A DNA stretch of 64,000 bases, taken from assembly GCF_001550155.1 (NCBI RefSeq), contig NZ_LRUF01000019.1, positions 333,260 to 397,259 of the forward strand, read 5' to 3'. The position numbers and the translations under genes are program-made. The DNA comes from Pseudoalteromonas arabiensis (GTDB lineage: Bacteria; Pseudomonadota; Gammaproteobacteria; Enterobacterales; Alteromonadaceae). Below the pieces are notes generated by a model that had not been told where the DNA came from, ran no database searches, and saw only the letters and a program-made list of their open reading frames with translations. Positions 17,801-25,271 of the stretch are shown in pieces (the stretch's first letter is position 1; each line of letters opens with the position of its first letter).

Positions 17801-18668
17801 CAGTGAAGCCGATGTCGTAGCTTTTCGCAGCAAGTGCAAGTTCCTTTAGCTTAGGTACGATTTCTGCCATCACACGCTCACGATGAGTGAACTCATAACG
17901 TGGGTGTATGGCAGAAATTTTCACAGAGATACCTGGACTTTTGATAGGACCACGGCCGTTTGCTGCTTTACCAATTGCGTGGATAGCAGTCATGTAGCTT
18001 TGGAAATAACGCTCAGCATCTTTCATCGTGCGAGCGCCTTCACCTAGCATATCGTACGAATATACGTAGCCTTTTTGTTCTTTATCAGCAGCTCGTTCAA
18101 TCGCTTCGTCAATGGTACGACCCATTACGAACTGCTTACCCATGATTTTCATCGCGAAGTTCACAGATTTACGAATAACGGGTTCACCTAGGCGGCCAAT
18201 GGTTTTCTTAAGTACACCAAATTGCTGTTCTTTCGATTTGTCGCTGTAGTTAACCATTTTACCGGTGACTAGTAGGCCCCAAGATGATGCGTTCACAAAT
18301 AAAGAATCGCTGCTACCTAAATGCGAGCTCCAATCACCTTTTGCCAGTTTGTCACGAATAAGTGAGTCTTGAGTTGCTTTGTCTGGTACACGTAAAAGTG
18401 CCTCAGCTAAACACATTAGAACCACACCTTCTTCTGTCGAAAGTGAGAATTCGTTTAACAGTGCGTCAACACCGCTTTGACCATCTTGATCGCGACGGAT
18501 ATTTAAAACCATTTGACGGGCACGTTCCCATGCACGGCTTCGTGCTTTTACGCCTACTTCAGCCAGCGGTAAGATGTGATCAATAACCGCATTTTCGTCA
18601 ATACGGTAGAAATCACGGATTTTTTGTCTTATTGGACACTCAGTTGTCAAATCGCCATTAAATAGCAT
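14865..18668 (-). CDS. putA: Bifunctional proline dehydrogenase / L-glutamate gamma-semialdehyde dehydrogenase PutA
   Basis: 1267 residues. An N-terminal helical arm (about 1-100) is followed by the FAD-dependent proline dehydrogenase barrel (about 120-470, with KLMVRLVKGAYWDTEIK and VYAPVGQHEDLLAYLVRRLLENG). The NAD-dependent aldehyde dehydrogenase follows (about 550-1000, with SPWNFPLAIFLGQ, the general-base segment IAETGGQN near 780 and the catalytic cysteine in GQRCSALR near 817). A C-terminal degenerate ALDH-like domain completes it, as in long PutAs. It converts proline to glutamate. The N-terminal ribbon-helix-helix repressor domain of E. coli PutA is absent, so it should not be self-regulating. 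A divergent Lrp-family gene is the likely regulator. Confidence 0.96.
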   Translation of the reverse strand: MLFNGDLTTECPIRQKIRDFYRIDENAVIDHILPLAEVGVKARSRAWERARQMVLNIRRDQDGQSGVDALLNEFSLSTEEGVVLMCLAEALLRVPDKATQDSLIRDKLAKGDWSSHLGSSDSLFVNASSWGLLVTGKMVNYSDKSKEQQFGVLKKTIGRLGEPVIRKSVNFAMKIMGKQFVMGRTIDEAIERAADKEQKGYVYSYDMLGEGARTMKDAERYFQSYMTAIHAIGKAANGRGPIKSPGISVKISAIHPRYEFTHRERVMAEIVPKLKELALAAKSYDIGFTVDAEEADRLDISLDIIEAVFSDDELGNWNGFGLAVQAYQKRAIFVVEWVADLARRVGRKLMVRLVKGAYWDTEIKTTQQDGLDHFPVFTRKATTDVSYKACAIKLLEARDVLYPQFATHNAYTAATILEVAKGDHDGFEFQRLHGMGESLFDQIVEQEKIQCRVYAPVGQHEDLLAYLVRRLLENGANSSFVNAIVDTSKPVESLLPDPVETLQGLRNKFNTQINMPIDLYGDERANSKGMDLTDINVITPFKENLDAWFEEHRIELSDVPEGSLPVKNPANHKEVIGHVKLQTSEDMTSLLENAEKAFESWSQTPVKERANLLRRVADILERHHDELVAICIKEAGKVAQDGIDEVREAVDFCRYYAARAEELSQDERFEARGVILCISPWNFPLAIFLGQVAAAIVTGNTVIAKPAEQTSLIALRTIELMLSVGLPEHVVQPVIARGSEVGKTIVPDERIQAVMFTGSTETGTLISQTLAARNDIQVPLIAETGGQNCMIVDSTALPEQVVDDVISSGFQSAGQRCSALRVLFIQEDVADGIIEMLKGALKELHVGDPSLLSTDIGPVIDEKALKNLNEHVEYLKGNATLHYECAIPDNNENGAYFFAPRLYEIKDLSVLKREVFGPCVHIIRFKGTELDSVIDQINGTGYGLTMGVHSRIEERCEYLAKMSRAGNVYINRNMIGAIVGVQPFGGRGLSGTGPKAGGPNYLQRLVKEKASPDNVQMTNLSPDELDTHHYSGAAEQVAKLMENSLRDEKIWRATPLNDRVSAVRQLLAKVATVEIIDELADDLALTLADARAQLNRLEKHMRKHTVLPGPTGESNTLHLEPRGCVVCYADKSTSFNFWAISIITALAAGNTVITVASELFYEEAVAFRDKFISTGIAEGVFQVAKPNQLQAILAHPHLAGAVVAARSSRLGYFSQQLAQRKGAILPVISSEYYDTLIKRLLTEKTISIDTTASGGNTSLMTLVEDDE

Positions 18669-18752
18669 ATGTAACCCTCTGGTATGTGGAGTCTAGAAAC
18701 GCCAAAAAAGCATTTCTTACCATTGATATAATTCGTGCATTCTAATTAAATT

Positions 18753-18769
18753 CCAGCAGAATATGCTGG
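18753..18769. promoter_or_regulatory. Lrp-type operator between putA and the Lrp-family gene
   Basis: CCAGCA and TGCTGG form an inverted repeat around GAATA. The core agrees with the known Lrp consensus YAGHAWATTWTDCTR at 13 of 15 positions by my count. It lies 84 bases before putA (18668) and 66 bases before the regulator (18835), so it could control both. Confidence 0.5.
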
Positions 18770-18834
18770 TTAAATTTTTCAATTTACGATAATTTACAGG
18801 GCATACCTTGAACTTAGCCGCATAAAATTCTGTT

Positions 18835-19317
18835 ATGACCAGCCCGAATAGATTACGCATGTTAGATCGCATTGATTTAGCAATTTTAGACGCTCTGCAA
18901 AAAAATGGCAGAATCTCAAACGTAAACCTCGCAAAACAGGTTAATTTGAGCCCCAGCCCGTGCCTTGACCGTGTTAAACGGTTAGAGCAAGAAGGCTATA
19001 TTGAAGGCTATTACGCTAAGCTTAACGAAGCTAAGCTTAATCAGAGCTTATTAGCGCATGTGCAGGTGTCTTTGGTTACTTCTAACACCTCTGTTTTTAA
19101 AGTTTTCAGAGAGTATATTTTAAATATTCCTCAGGTCGTTGAATGTGACATGGTTGCAGGAGGCTATGACTATCTATTGAAAGTGCGTGTTTCTGATATG
19201 GACGAATATCGCCAAGTCTTAGGGGATTTAGTCGATATACCAGGGGTTGGCACACACCATACTTATATGGTGATTGAAAAAATCAAACAGGACACAGGGC
19301 TTCGATTCGATATTTAA
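18835..19317 (+). CDS. Lrp/AsnC-family transcriptional regulator (probable proline-responsive putA activator)
   Basis: 160 residues. The N-terminal AsnC-type winged helix-turn-helix spans about 10-70 (LDRIDLAILDALQKNGRISNVNLAKQVNLSPSPCLDRVKRLEQEGYI). The C-terminal RAM ligand-binding domain spans about 75-155 (VVECDMVAGGYDYLLKVRVSDMDEYRQVL). It is divergent from putA with an Lrp-like site between. In many bacteria such a gene (putR) activates putA in response to proline, and that role is inferred here because this PutA lacks its own DNA-binding domain. A second in-frame ATG at 18859 is possible. Confidence 0.88.
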   Translation: MTSPNRLRMLDRIDLAILDALQKNGRISNVNLAKQVNLSPSPCLDRVKRLEQEGYIEGYYAKLNEAKLNQSLLAHVQVSLVTSNTSVFKVFREYILNIPQVVECDMVAGGYDYLLKVRVSDMDEYRQVLGDLVDIPGVGTHHTYMVIEKIKQDTGLRFDI

Positions 19318-19320
19318 TAT

Positions 19321-19347
19321 AAGGAAACCTACGTGGTTTCCTTTTTT
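19321..19347 (+). terminator. Intrinsic terminator of the Lrp-family gene
   Basis: AAGGAAACC and GGTTTCCTT form a perfect stem with the loop TACGT, followed by T6. It starts three bases after the stop codon. Confidence 0.9.
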
Positions 19348-19421
19348 GTATTTTAAAAAGTGACTTCAGTGTAAAAATAAACAGCGAATGCTGGAGTCTC
19401 ATAAGTCTTTCCATTACCAGC

Positions 19422-19949
19422 CTAATTGATATTAATTTTAGCGAGTTTTATTTTCAAAGTCGCAAGCATTGAATCGACAGAACTATCAGCGTGATTGAGT
19501 CCATCCATCAGCGTCATAAAGTAAAGGTCAATAATGATATCTGCATCTGTAGGGGTTGCGTCATTATCATTTATCAAGCGTTTCTTAAAAGCATTTAGTT
19601 GTGGTTCAAGTTCATTTTGTTGCCACATAATTTCTTTGAATAACTCTCGGCTAAACTCTTTTTTTGCCAAGTAAAAAGCATAGAGAAAGCGAGCATAATG
19701 GTACATTCTATCTGTGGCTGTTGTACTGGTATCTAAGCTCTCTGCGGTGCTTAGAATGTCTGTCAGTTCATTTTCAAAGCTGTACTTGAGTATCGCAACC
19801 TTAGTCGCAAAGTGACTAAATATGGTGCCATTGGCAACATTGGCTGCCTTTGCAATATCTCGCGTACTCGTTTGATGATAACCCCGCTCTGAAAACAACT
19901 GCCATGAGGCTGTTAGTATCTGCTGTTTTGTTTGCTCTTTCTTAGTCAC
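19422..19949 (-). CDS. TetR-family transcriptional regulator
   Basis: 175 residues from a GTG at 19949 with GGAG six bases upstream; the longer frame from a TTG at 19961 would overlap that ribosome-binding site. The N-terminal TetR helix-turn-helix is clear (QQILTASWQLFSERGYHQTSTRDIAKAANVANGTIFSHFATKVAIL). The C-terminal ligand domain is not recognisable to a subfamily. It is divergent from a 66-residue membrane protein, and two palindromic sites lie in the shared promoter region. It therefore probably represses that gene and possibly itself. The ligand is unknown. Confidence 0.88.
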   Translation of the reverse strand: MTKKEQTKQQILTASWQLFSERGYHQTSTRDIAKAANVANGTIFSHFATKVAILKYSFENELTDILSTAESLDTSTTATDRMYHYARFLYAFYLAKKEFSRELFKEIMWQQNELEPQLNAFKKRLINDNDATPTDADIIIDLYFMTLMDGLNHADSSVDSMLATLKIKLAKININ

Positions 19950-20016
19950 TGCACACTCCAATTTTTATGCTATTTAACCAGAAATTTAAAAAATCTCAAT
20001 CAAGACTATTGTAAAT

Positions 20017-20049
20017 AGAGCGCGCTCAAGTTTAAAATGAGCGTGCTCA
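20017..20049. promoter_or_regulatory. Paired palindromic operators, probably for the TetR regulator
   Basis: AGAGCGCGCTCA (20017-20028) and TGAGCGTGCTCA (20038-20049) are near-identical 12-mers whose GAGC/GCTC arms are inverted repeats. Their centres are 21 bases apart, two turns of DNA. They lie 20 bases before the small membrane-protein gene and 68 bases before the TetR start. Confidence 0.65.
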
Positions 20050-20069
20050 ATTAATAAAAGGTTAGCACC

Positions 20070-20270
20070 ATGGACATATTAAAACGCTTTATTGGCTATG
20101 TATTATTTTTACCCGGTATTTTCTTTTATAGCTTTATTTTAGGCCCCTTACTTATTGCCGTACTAGTACCAGGGGGGCTGATGTTATTGCTACTGATTTT
20201 AGGTTATAAAGGGGGCTTTTTAGTGCTTAAACGAGAAGTGCTTAATACACTTAAGCAAAAATCCCCTTAA
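20070..20270 (+). CDS. Small two-helix membrane protein of unknown function
   Basis: 66 residues, almost entirely hydrophobic from about 8 to 50 (YVLFLPGIFFYSFILGPLLIAVLVPGGLMLLLLILGY), consistent with two closely spaced membrane helices and a basic C-terminal tail. I do not recognise the family. Its promoter carries the paired TetR-type operators and it is the only gene in its transcription unit, so it is probably the regulated target. Membrane stress or small-molecule resistance are possible roles, but nothing in the sequence shows one. Confidence 0.6.
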   Translation: MDILKRFIGYVLFLPGIFFYSFILGPLLIAVLVPGGLMLLLLILGYKGGFLVLKREVLNTLKQKSP

Positions 20271-20301
20271 AGCAATGTTGGTAGTAAAAGTGGTTAAGTC
20301 T

Positions 20302-20334
20302 AAAAAAGGAAACCCTGCTAAGCAGGGTTTCTTG
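20302..20334. terminator. Terminator between the small membrane protein and ygiM-like gene
   Basis: GAAACCCTGC (20309-20318) and GCAGGGTTTC (20322-20331) form a perfect 10-bp stem with a three-base loop. A6 on its left gives a U-run for minus-strand transcription, so it mainly serves the ygiM-like gene. Convergent transcripts could also end here. Confidence 0.8.
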
Positions 20335-20359
20335 TTAATCTAAAATGGGAAGTTTAGAA

Positions 20360-20962
20360 CTAAGCCCAGCCGTCATAGCGTTTACGGCGAGACAACATAA
20401 TCGTTAAAATAATACCCAACAATAAGCCGATAAATGCAATTGCGCCGCCATATGTAAGTAATTGGCGCTTTTCTTTAGCACTGGCTGCTTGTTTAGCATT
20501 GCGTTCAGACTCGATAGTATTTTTAAGTTTATCGATTTGTGCTGTCAGGGCTTGGTTTTGTTCGTTAAGAGAGCGGTTTTGCTCTTGTAGCTGTGGCAAT
20601 TCTATTTCTGCTTGACGTAACTGCTCTTGCATTAATGTCATGTCGTTATTCAGCGCTTGAAACTGTTGATGAATACCAGCGTTTTCAGTGATGAACTTTG
20701 CTTCTACCCAACCTTCGCGCTCTTTATCATCACGAATTTTAAAGTAGCCATTATCTTCACCTGATAATAATTCTACTTGTGTACCTGCATCCACAGAGCC
20801 CAAAATACGGTAGTTTTTGCTCGGACCTGAATGCATAAAAGTGTACAGGTTATCGACTATGTAGGCGGTGTTTTCGTTGTTGCTGCTTGGCGCTTCTTCT
20901 GCGTAGCTAATAAAAGAGGTGGCCGCAAGGAGCAACCCAAAAATACACTGTTTTAACATCAA
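20360..20962 (-). CDS. YgiM-like SH3-domain membrane-anchored protein
   Basis: 200 residues. A signal peptide (about 1-21, ending SYA) precedes a bacterial SH3 domain (about 32-95, YIVDNLYTFMHSGPSKNYRILGSVDAGTQVELL and GWVEAKFI). A coiled coil follows (about 98-160, rich in Q, L and E), then a C-terminal membrane helix (about 170-190) and a basic tail. This is the TIGR04211 / YgiM layout. It is divergent from a ygiF-like gene, the same pairing as in E. coli. The molecular role is not established; SH3b domains often bind cell-wall peptides. Confidence 0.85.
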   Translation of the reverse strand: MMLKQCIFGLLLAATSFISYAEEAPSSNNENTAYIVDNLYTFMHSGPSKNYRILGSVDAGTQVELLSGEDNGYFKIRDDKEREGWVEAKFITENAGIHQQFQALNNDMTLMQEQLRQAEIELPQLQEQNRSLNEQNQALTAQIDKLKNTIESERNAKQAASAKEKRQLLTYGGAIAFIGLLLGIILTIMLSRRKRYDGWA

Positions 20963-21172
20963 TCTACCTTGTTAATGTGATCTTGCCGAGAAGTGGCTAA
21001 ATTTATAATTTCTTTATGTATAGAGATAGTAGGGATTTCAACTATTAATAGCAAGGCTGATATTGTAATCCGTGCATGGGCTTAATCGTAAAAATCAGGA
21101 AAAAATTTGCATTAAGTAGCTGCTTTGTTTATTTTGACCACTTATTTATTTTAAATGTACTCCGCAAAGCGA

Positions 21173-22693
21173 ATGGATACTGAGATAGAACTGAAGTTTT
21201 TGGTGTCAGATGCCGTTGTTCCACTGATCCCCGCATTAATTACCCAATTTGCAAAAACCGTTACCAACAAACCGTCACGCAGCTTACAAAATGCCTATTA
21301 CGACACGCCGAGTCGTGAGTTACGTGCACTGGATATAGGCTTGCGTACACGCTGCAGCGATACAGACTGTGAGCAAACTATTAAGTTAGCCGGTGAAGTA
21401 GTAGGGGGGTTGCATCAACGCCCTGAATATAATTTGCCTCTTGAAGGGAATCGTCCTGATTTATTGGCCTTTGATGCGTCAATCTGGCCTCACGCAATGC
21501 AAGTTAATGCGATAGCCGATAACCTTTACCCTATTTTCAGCACTAACTTTATTCGTCGCACGTGGTTAATTGAAACCGATAGCGGCGCTAAAATCGAAGT
21601 GGTGTTAGATAAAGGGGAAATAGCGGCCTCTGGTCAGGTTGAGCTTATTTCTGAGTTGGAAATTGAGTTATTAGAAGGTAGCCGCCAAGAGTTATTTGCT
21701 TTAGCAGATAAACTGGTCAGTGAAAGTCATGTGCGCTTAGGACTTTATTCAAAGGCTGCGCGTGGTTACCGCCTTGCCGATAACACGCCTTTGAAAGCGA
21801 GCAAATCGATTGGTTTTGTACCGCTTAACAGTGGTGCGACACAAGAGCAGGCATTAGTGGCAAGCATTAACTATGCTATTCGTTTTGTACAAAAACATGA
21901 AGCGTGTTATTTCATTAAGCCAAGCTTAAAAACCTTAAAGCGAGTTACGGATGGAATTCGACTTATCCGTCATGCATTTTGGTTATTTGATGATATCGTC
22001 AGTAAAGATGATACGGATTCATTGCGAGTTGAACTAAAATGGCTTTTAAGTGAGCTTGCTTGGGTTGAAAATGCTATACAGCTAAAAACCTATACCTCGA
22101 AGCGACATGCCTATTACAAAAAGATTAATAGCGCCCCTGAGCTGACTCAAGTCATCAACGATTTAAAAGAATTACAGCCAAGTATTGAAGATGTACAAGA
22201 GCTGTTTCACAGCAAGCGATACAACCGTTTGTTGTTGCAACTTACAACATGGTTAATTGAAAAACAGTGGCGTAAATCATGGGGCCAAGCGGAGTTTCAA
22301 GCCGCAGAAAAACCGGTTGCTGAAATCGCTAAGCGTTTATTTGCCAAAGATTGGCACGATATGCACGAGCTTATTCCTGAGCAGCAAGTGTTTACGGACA
22401 AAGACTATTTATCACTTAGAACCCGTCTTGAAAATTCACTATTAAGTGGTAACTGCTTGGGTGCGCTATTTAATACTGATGACAGAAATGAGTTTCGAAT
22501 TCCATGGTTAGATATCTCTCATGGTATTTATGAGCTTAGTACACTTGAGTATTTAAAACAGCTATGTGCAGGTCAAGATGATGAAGAGCTTGCTAAAATT
22601 CAGGCTTGGTTAGATCAGAAATCTGATTTTTTGGTCAGTGCAATGGAGCAAAGCCGTCACGCGTCTTTCAATACTGATCCATATTGGTTGTAA
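21173..22693 (+). CDS. CYTH and CHAD domain protein, YgiF-like (inorganic triphosphatase)
   Basis: 506 residues from the ATG at 21173, which places the CYTH signature EIELKF at the extreme N-terminus as in E. coli YgiF; an ATG at 21155 adds six residues. The CYTH domain (about 1-200) shows the acidic/basic strand pattern of triphosphate tunnel enzymes. The CHAD domain (about 220-490) is helical with conserved basic residues such as FVQKHEACYF, KRVTDGIRLIRHAFWLF and SKRYNRLLLQL. YgiF hydrolyses inorganic tripolyphosphate and CHAD domains bind polyphosphate. It overlaps the start of the next gene. Confidence 0.88.
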   Translation: MDTEIELKFLVSDAVVPLIPALITQFAKTVTNKPSRSLQNAYYDTPSRELRALDIGLRTRCSDTDCEQTIKLAGEVVGGLHQRPEYNLPLEGNRPDLLAFDASIWPHAMQVNAIADNLYPIFSTNFIRRTWLIETDSGAKIEVVLDKGEIAASGQVELISELEIELLEGSRQELFALADKLVSESHVRLGLYSKAARGYRLADNTPLKASKSIGFVPLNSGATQEQALVASINYAIRFVQKHEACYFIKPSLKTLKRVTDGIRLIRHAFWLFDDIVSKDDTDSLRVELKWLLSELAWVENAIQLKTYTSKRHAYYKKINSAPELTQVINDLKELQPSIEDVQELFHSKRYNRLLLQLTTWLIEKQWRKSWGQAEFQAAEKPVAEIAKRLFAKDWHDMHELIPEQQVFTDKDYLSLRTRLENSLLSGNCLGALFNTDDRNEFRIPWLDISHGIYELSTLEYLKQLCAGQDDEELAKIQAWLDQKSDFLVSAMEQSRHASFNTDPYWL

Positions 22694-23345
22694 GCCTGTG
22701 CCTGTTTGCCTATGGATAGGGTTAGCGGTGTTGAGTATATCGGCATTTGCTAACTCAAGCGAATGGCAAACTTACAAACAGCAAGATGGCATAAACGTCA
22801 CTTACAAAACGCATCAAAACGGTATTATAGAAATAAACGCCTCGGTGCTGGTAAAAAATGCGAAAGCCGATGACTTTATGGCGCTATTGAGCGATACCGA
22901 CAATGCACCTAATTGGCTCGAAAATGTGAAAAGTGTCACCTTAATGGAGCGTTTAAGCCCTTCTGAAACGCTTGTACACACACACTTTAATTCCCCTTGG
23001 CCTGTTTCAGATCGCGATTTAGTTAGCTACTCGTGTTACCACCGCCTGAGTGAGCACAAAACAGAGCTTAAAATTATTAGTCAGCCCTATGCAAAACCGG
23101 CAGTAAATGGCGTCGTGCGTATTAAAGATTTAACCGCTTTTTGGCGCTTAACACACCAGCAAAATGACTTACTGGTTAGCCATCAAGCTTATGCAGACCC
23201 CGCGGGTTCTATTCCACATTGGTTGAGTAACAAGGTATCATTAAAAAGTGTGTTTAAGACCTTACAGTCACTACGTAAGGAACTCCACTATAATCGGTTT
23301 ACGCGCCTAAACACATCAAGCGTGCCTGGGAAGTGTGCTTCTTAA
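22638..23345 (+). CDS. START-domain (lipid-binding-like) exported protein
   Basis: 235 residues from a GTG at 22638, overlapping the preceding gene. A second in-frame GTG at 22698 would start after that gene and still encode a hydrophobic export signal (CLWIGLAVLSISAFA). Neither start has a clear ribosome-binding site. The mature part resembles a START domain (ADDFMALLSDTDNAPNWLENVKSVTLMERL, then FNSPWPVSDRDLVSYS). The START fold binds hydrophobic ligands in a helix-grip cavity. The bacterial function is unknown; location is probably periplasmic. Confidence 0.75.
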   Translation: MQWSKAVTRLSILIHIGCKPVPVCLWIGLAVLSISAFANSSEWQTYKQQDGINVTYKTHQNGIIEINASVLVKNAKADDFMALLSDTDNAPNWLENVKSVTLMERLSPSETLVHTHFNSPWPVSDRDLVSYSCYHRLSEHKTELKIISQPYAKPAVNGVVRIKDLTAFWRLTHQQNDLLVSHQAYADPAGSIPHWLSNKVSLKSVFKTLQSLRKELHYNRFTRLNTSSVPGKCAS

Positions 23346-23402
23346 AGGCAGATTATTAATACATAAATACCTTTTATTAGTCTATTTAGTCGTAGGAAGA
23401 AA

Positions 23403-23807
23403 ATGAAAGAGCCAAAAATTCCCTTGGTAAACAAACCAAATGGTATTGGGGTAGGGCGTGTTTTAAAAGCCACCAAATGCTCAATCAAAGGCTTTAAAGC
23501 TGCTTTTAAAGAAGAATCTGCATTTCGCACTGAAACCTATTTAGGTCTGATATTATTTCCGTTATCAGTGTTGCTTGCCCAATCATTAAGCCATTGGCTG
23601 ATGTTATTTATTCCTTATTTATTATTGTTGATAGTTGAGCTACTCAACTCAGCAATAGAGGCGCTGACTGATAGAGTCGGTATTGAGTACCATGTATTGT
23701 CGGGACGAGCTAAAGATATGGCCTCAGCGGCAGTGACGTTGGCATTAATTATTTTGCTACTGGTTTGGGCAGTGGCAATTTATGAAAAGATAATGATGCA
23801 GTTTTAA
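23403..23807 (+). CDS. dgkA: Diacylglycerol kinase DgkA
   Basis: 134 residues, the expected size for the small integral-membrane kinase. The amphipathic N-terminal segment (GFKAAFKEESAFRTE) and the catalytic signature ELLNSAIEALTDR are present, with three hydrophobic helices. It phosphorylates diacylglycerol to phosphatidic acid, recycling lipid left from periplasmic glucan and envelope modification. AGGAAG lies a few bases before the ATG. It converges on metK with a bidirectional terminator between. Confidence 0.95.
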   Translation: MKEPKIPLVNKPNGIGVGRVLKATKCSIKGFKAAFKEESAFRTETYLGLILFPLSVLLAQSLSHWLMLFIPYLLLLIVELLNSAIEALTDRVGIEYHVLSGRAKDMASAAVTLALIILLLVWAVAIYEKIMMQF

Positions 23808-23809
23808 AC

Positions 23810-23838
23810 AAAAAAGCGCCAAATGAAGGCGCTTTTTC
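23810..23838. terminator. Bidirectional terminator between dgkA and metK
   Basis: AAAAGCGCC (23812-23820) and GGCGCTTTT (23828-23836) form a stem with the loop AAATGAA. Runs of A on the left and T on the right make it functional on both strands, fitting the convergent genes. Confidence 0.9.
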
Positions 23839-23853
23839 ATCTTATATAACCTA

Positions 23854-25005
23854 TTACAGGCCAGCAGCTGCGCGAAGTGCGTCTGCTTTGTCTGTGCGCT
23901 CCCAAGGGAACTCTTCACGACCGAAGTGACCGTAAGCCGCTGTCGGTTGATAAATAGGACGCTCAAGGTCAAGCATTTGGATTAAGCCATATGGGCGAAG
24001 GTCAAAGTGCTCACGTACTAATTCGATTAGACGCGCTTCTTCTAATTTACCTGTACCAAATGTCTCGATGCTGATAGATGTTGGCTCTGCAACACCGATA
24101 GCGTAAGAAACTTGTAGCTCACACTTGTCAGCAAGGCCAGCAGCAACCACGTTTTTAGCAACGTAACGTGCAGCGTATGCAGCTGAACGGTCAACTTTTG
24201 ATGGATCTTTACCAGAGAAAGCACCACCACCGTGACGAGCCATACCACCATAAGTATCAACGATGATTTTACGACCTGTCAGACCACAGTCACCCATTGG
24301 GCCACCGATTACGAAACGGCCAGTTGGGTTGATGAAAAACTTAGTCGCGCTTGAGATAAGCTCAGCTGGAAGAACTGGCTTAATAATCGTTTCCATTACC
24401 GCTTCAACTAAGTCGTTTTGTGAGATTGAATCACAGTGTTGAGTTGAAAGAACAACGGCATCAATACCAACAGGCTTGCCATTTTCGTATGCAAACGTCA
24501 CTTGAGATTTTGCATCTGGGCGTAACCAGTTAAGTTCACCGCTTTTACGAACCTCAGCTTGACGCTGAACTAAACGGTGTGAATACGTGATAGGTGCAGG
24601 CATTAACACGTCAGTTTCGTTACATGCATAACCAAACATTAAACCTTGGTCACCAGCGCCTTGCTCTTCAGGGCGAGCACGGTCAACACCTTGGTTGATA
24701 TCTGGAGATTGTTTACCGATTGTGTTTAGGATTGCACACGAGTCAGCATCGAATCCCATGTCTGAGTGTGTGTAACCGATTTCACGTACTGTTTTACGTG
24801 TGATTTCTTCGATATCAACCCAAGCGCTAGTCGTGATTTCACCACCCACCATCACCATACCGGTTTTAACGTAAGTCTCACATGCAACACGGGCATGAGA
24901 ATCTTGCTCTAAAATAGCATCTAGAACCGCGTCAGAGATTTGGTCCGCGATTTTATCCGGATGACCTTCAGAAACTGATTCAGAAGTAAATAAATGTTTT
25001 GCCAT
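23854..25005 (-). CDS. metK: S-adenosylmethionine synthase MetK
   Basis: 383 residues from the ATG at 25005 ([18 protein letters not shown]). The longer frame from 25020 adds five residues and is unlikely. The family signatures [10 protein letters not shown] and GGGAFSGKD are present. The enzyme makes S-adenosylmethionine from methionine and ATP. A perfect MetJ box (AGACGTCT) about 110 bases upstream indicates repression by MetJ when SAM is abundant, as in enterobacteria and Vibrio. Confidence 0.98.
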   Translation of the reverse strand: MAKHLFTSESVSEGHPDKIADQISDAVLDAILEQDSHARVACETYVKTGMVMVGGEITTSAWVDIEEITRKTVREIGYTHSDMGFDADSCAILNTIGKQSPDINQGVDRARPEEQGAGDQGLMFGYACNETDVLMPAPITYSHRLVQRQAEVRKSGELNWLRPDAKSQVTFAYENGKPVGIDAVVLSTQHCDSISQNDLVEAVMETIIKPVLPAELISSATKFFINPTGRFVIGGPMGDCGLTGRKIIVDTYGGMARHGGGAFSGKDPSKVDRSAAYAARYVAKNVVAAGLADKCELQVSYAIGVAEPTSISIETFGTGKLEEARLIELVREHFDLRPYGLIQMLDLERPIYQPTAAYGHFGREEFPWERTDKADALRAAAGL

Positions 25006-25107
25006 TGTATTTCTGCTCACAAATATTGCGCTTCACATACGTCGGTAATAGCGCTAAAAAATTAAGGGGCGTATTTTATCTAAAACAAATATGTTTGCAT
25101 AGTAATT

Positions 25108-25123
25108 TTACGCCTAGACGTCT
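25108..25123. promoter_or_regulatory. MetJ operator (met boxes)
   Basis: AGACGTCT at 25116-25123 matches the met box consensus at all eight positions. The adjoining octamer at 25108-25115 (TTACGCCT) matches at five. MetJ binds at least two tandem boxes. The site lies in the metK-tkt intergenic region, 103-118 bases before metK. Confidence 0.65.
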
Positions 25124-25271
25124 ATTTAAAATTACTAATAACATTTCGTTCTTAATAAACAGTAATAATAGGTGCATTTAATACGGATTTTTAATTGCAC
25201 TGTACCCTTACATTAAGTAAGAATGGTGCCTTACACACAACCAGCGCAAATACATAAAGGTAGGAGAATTC

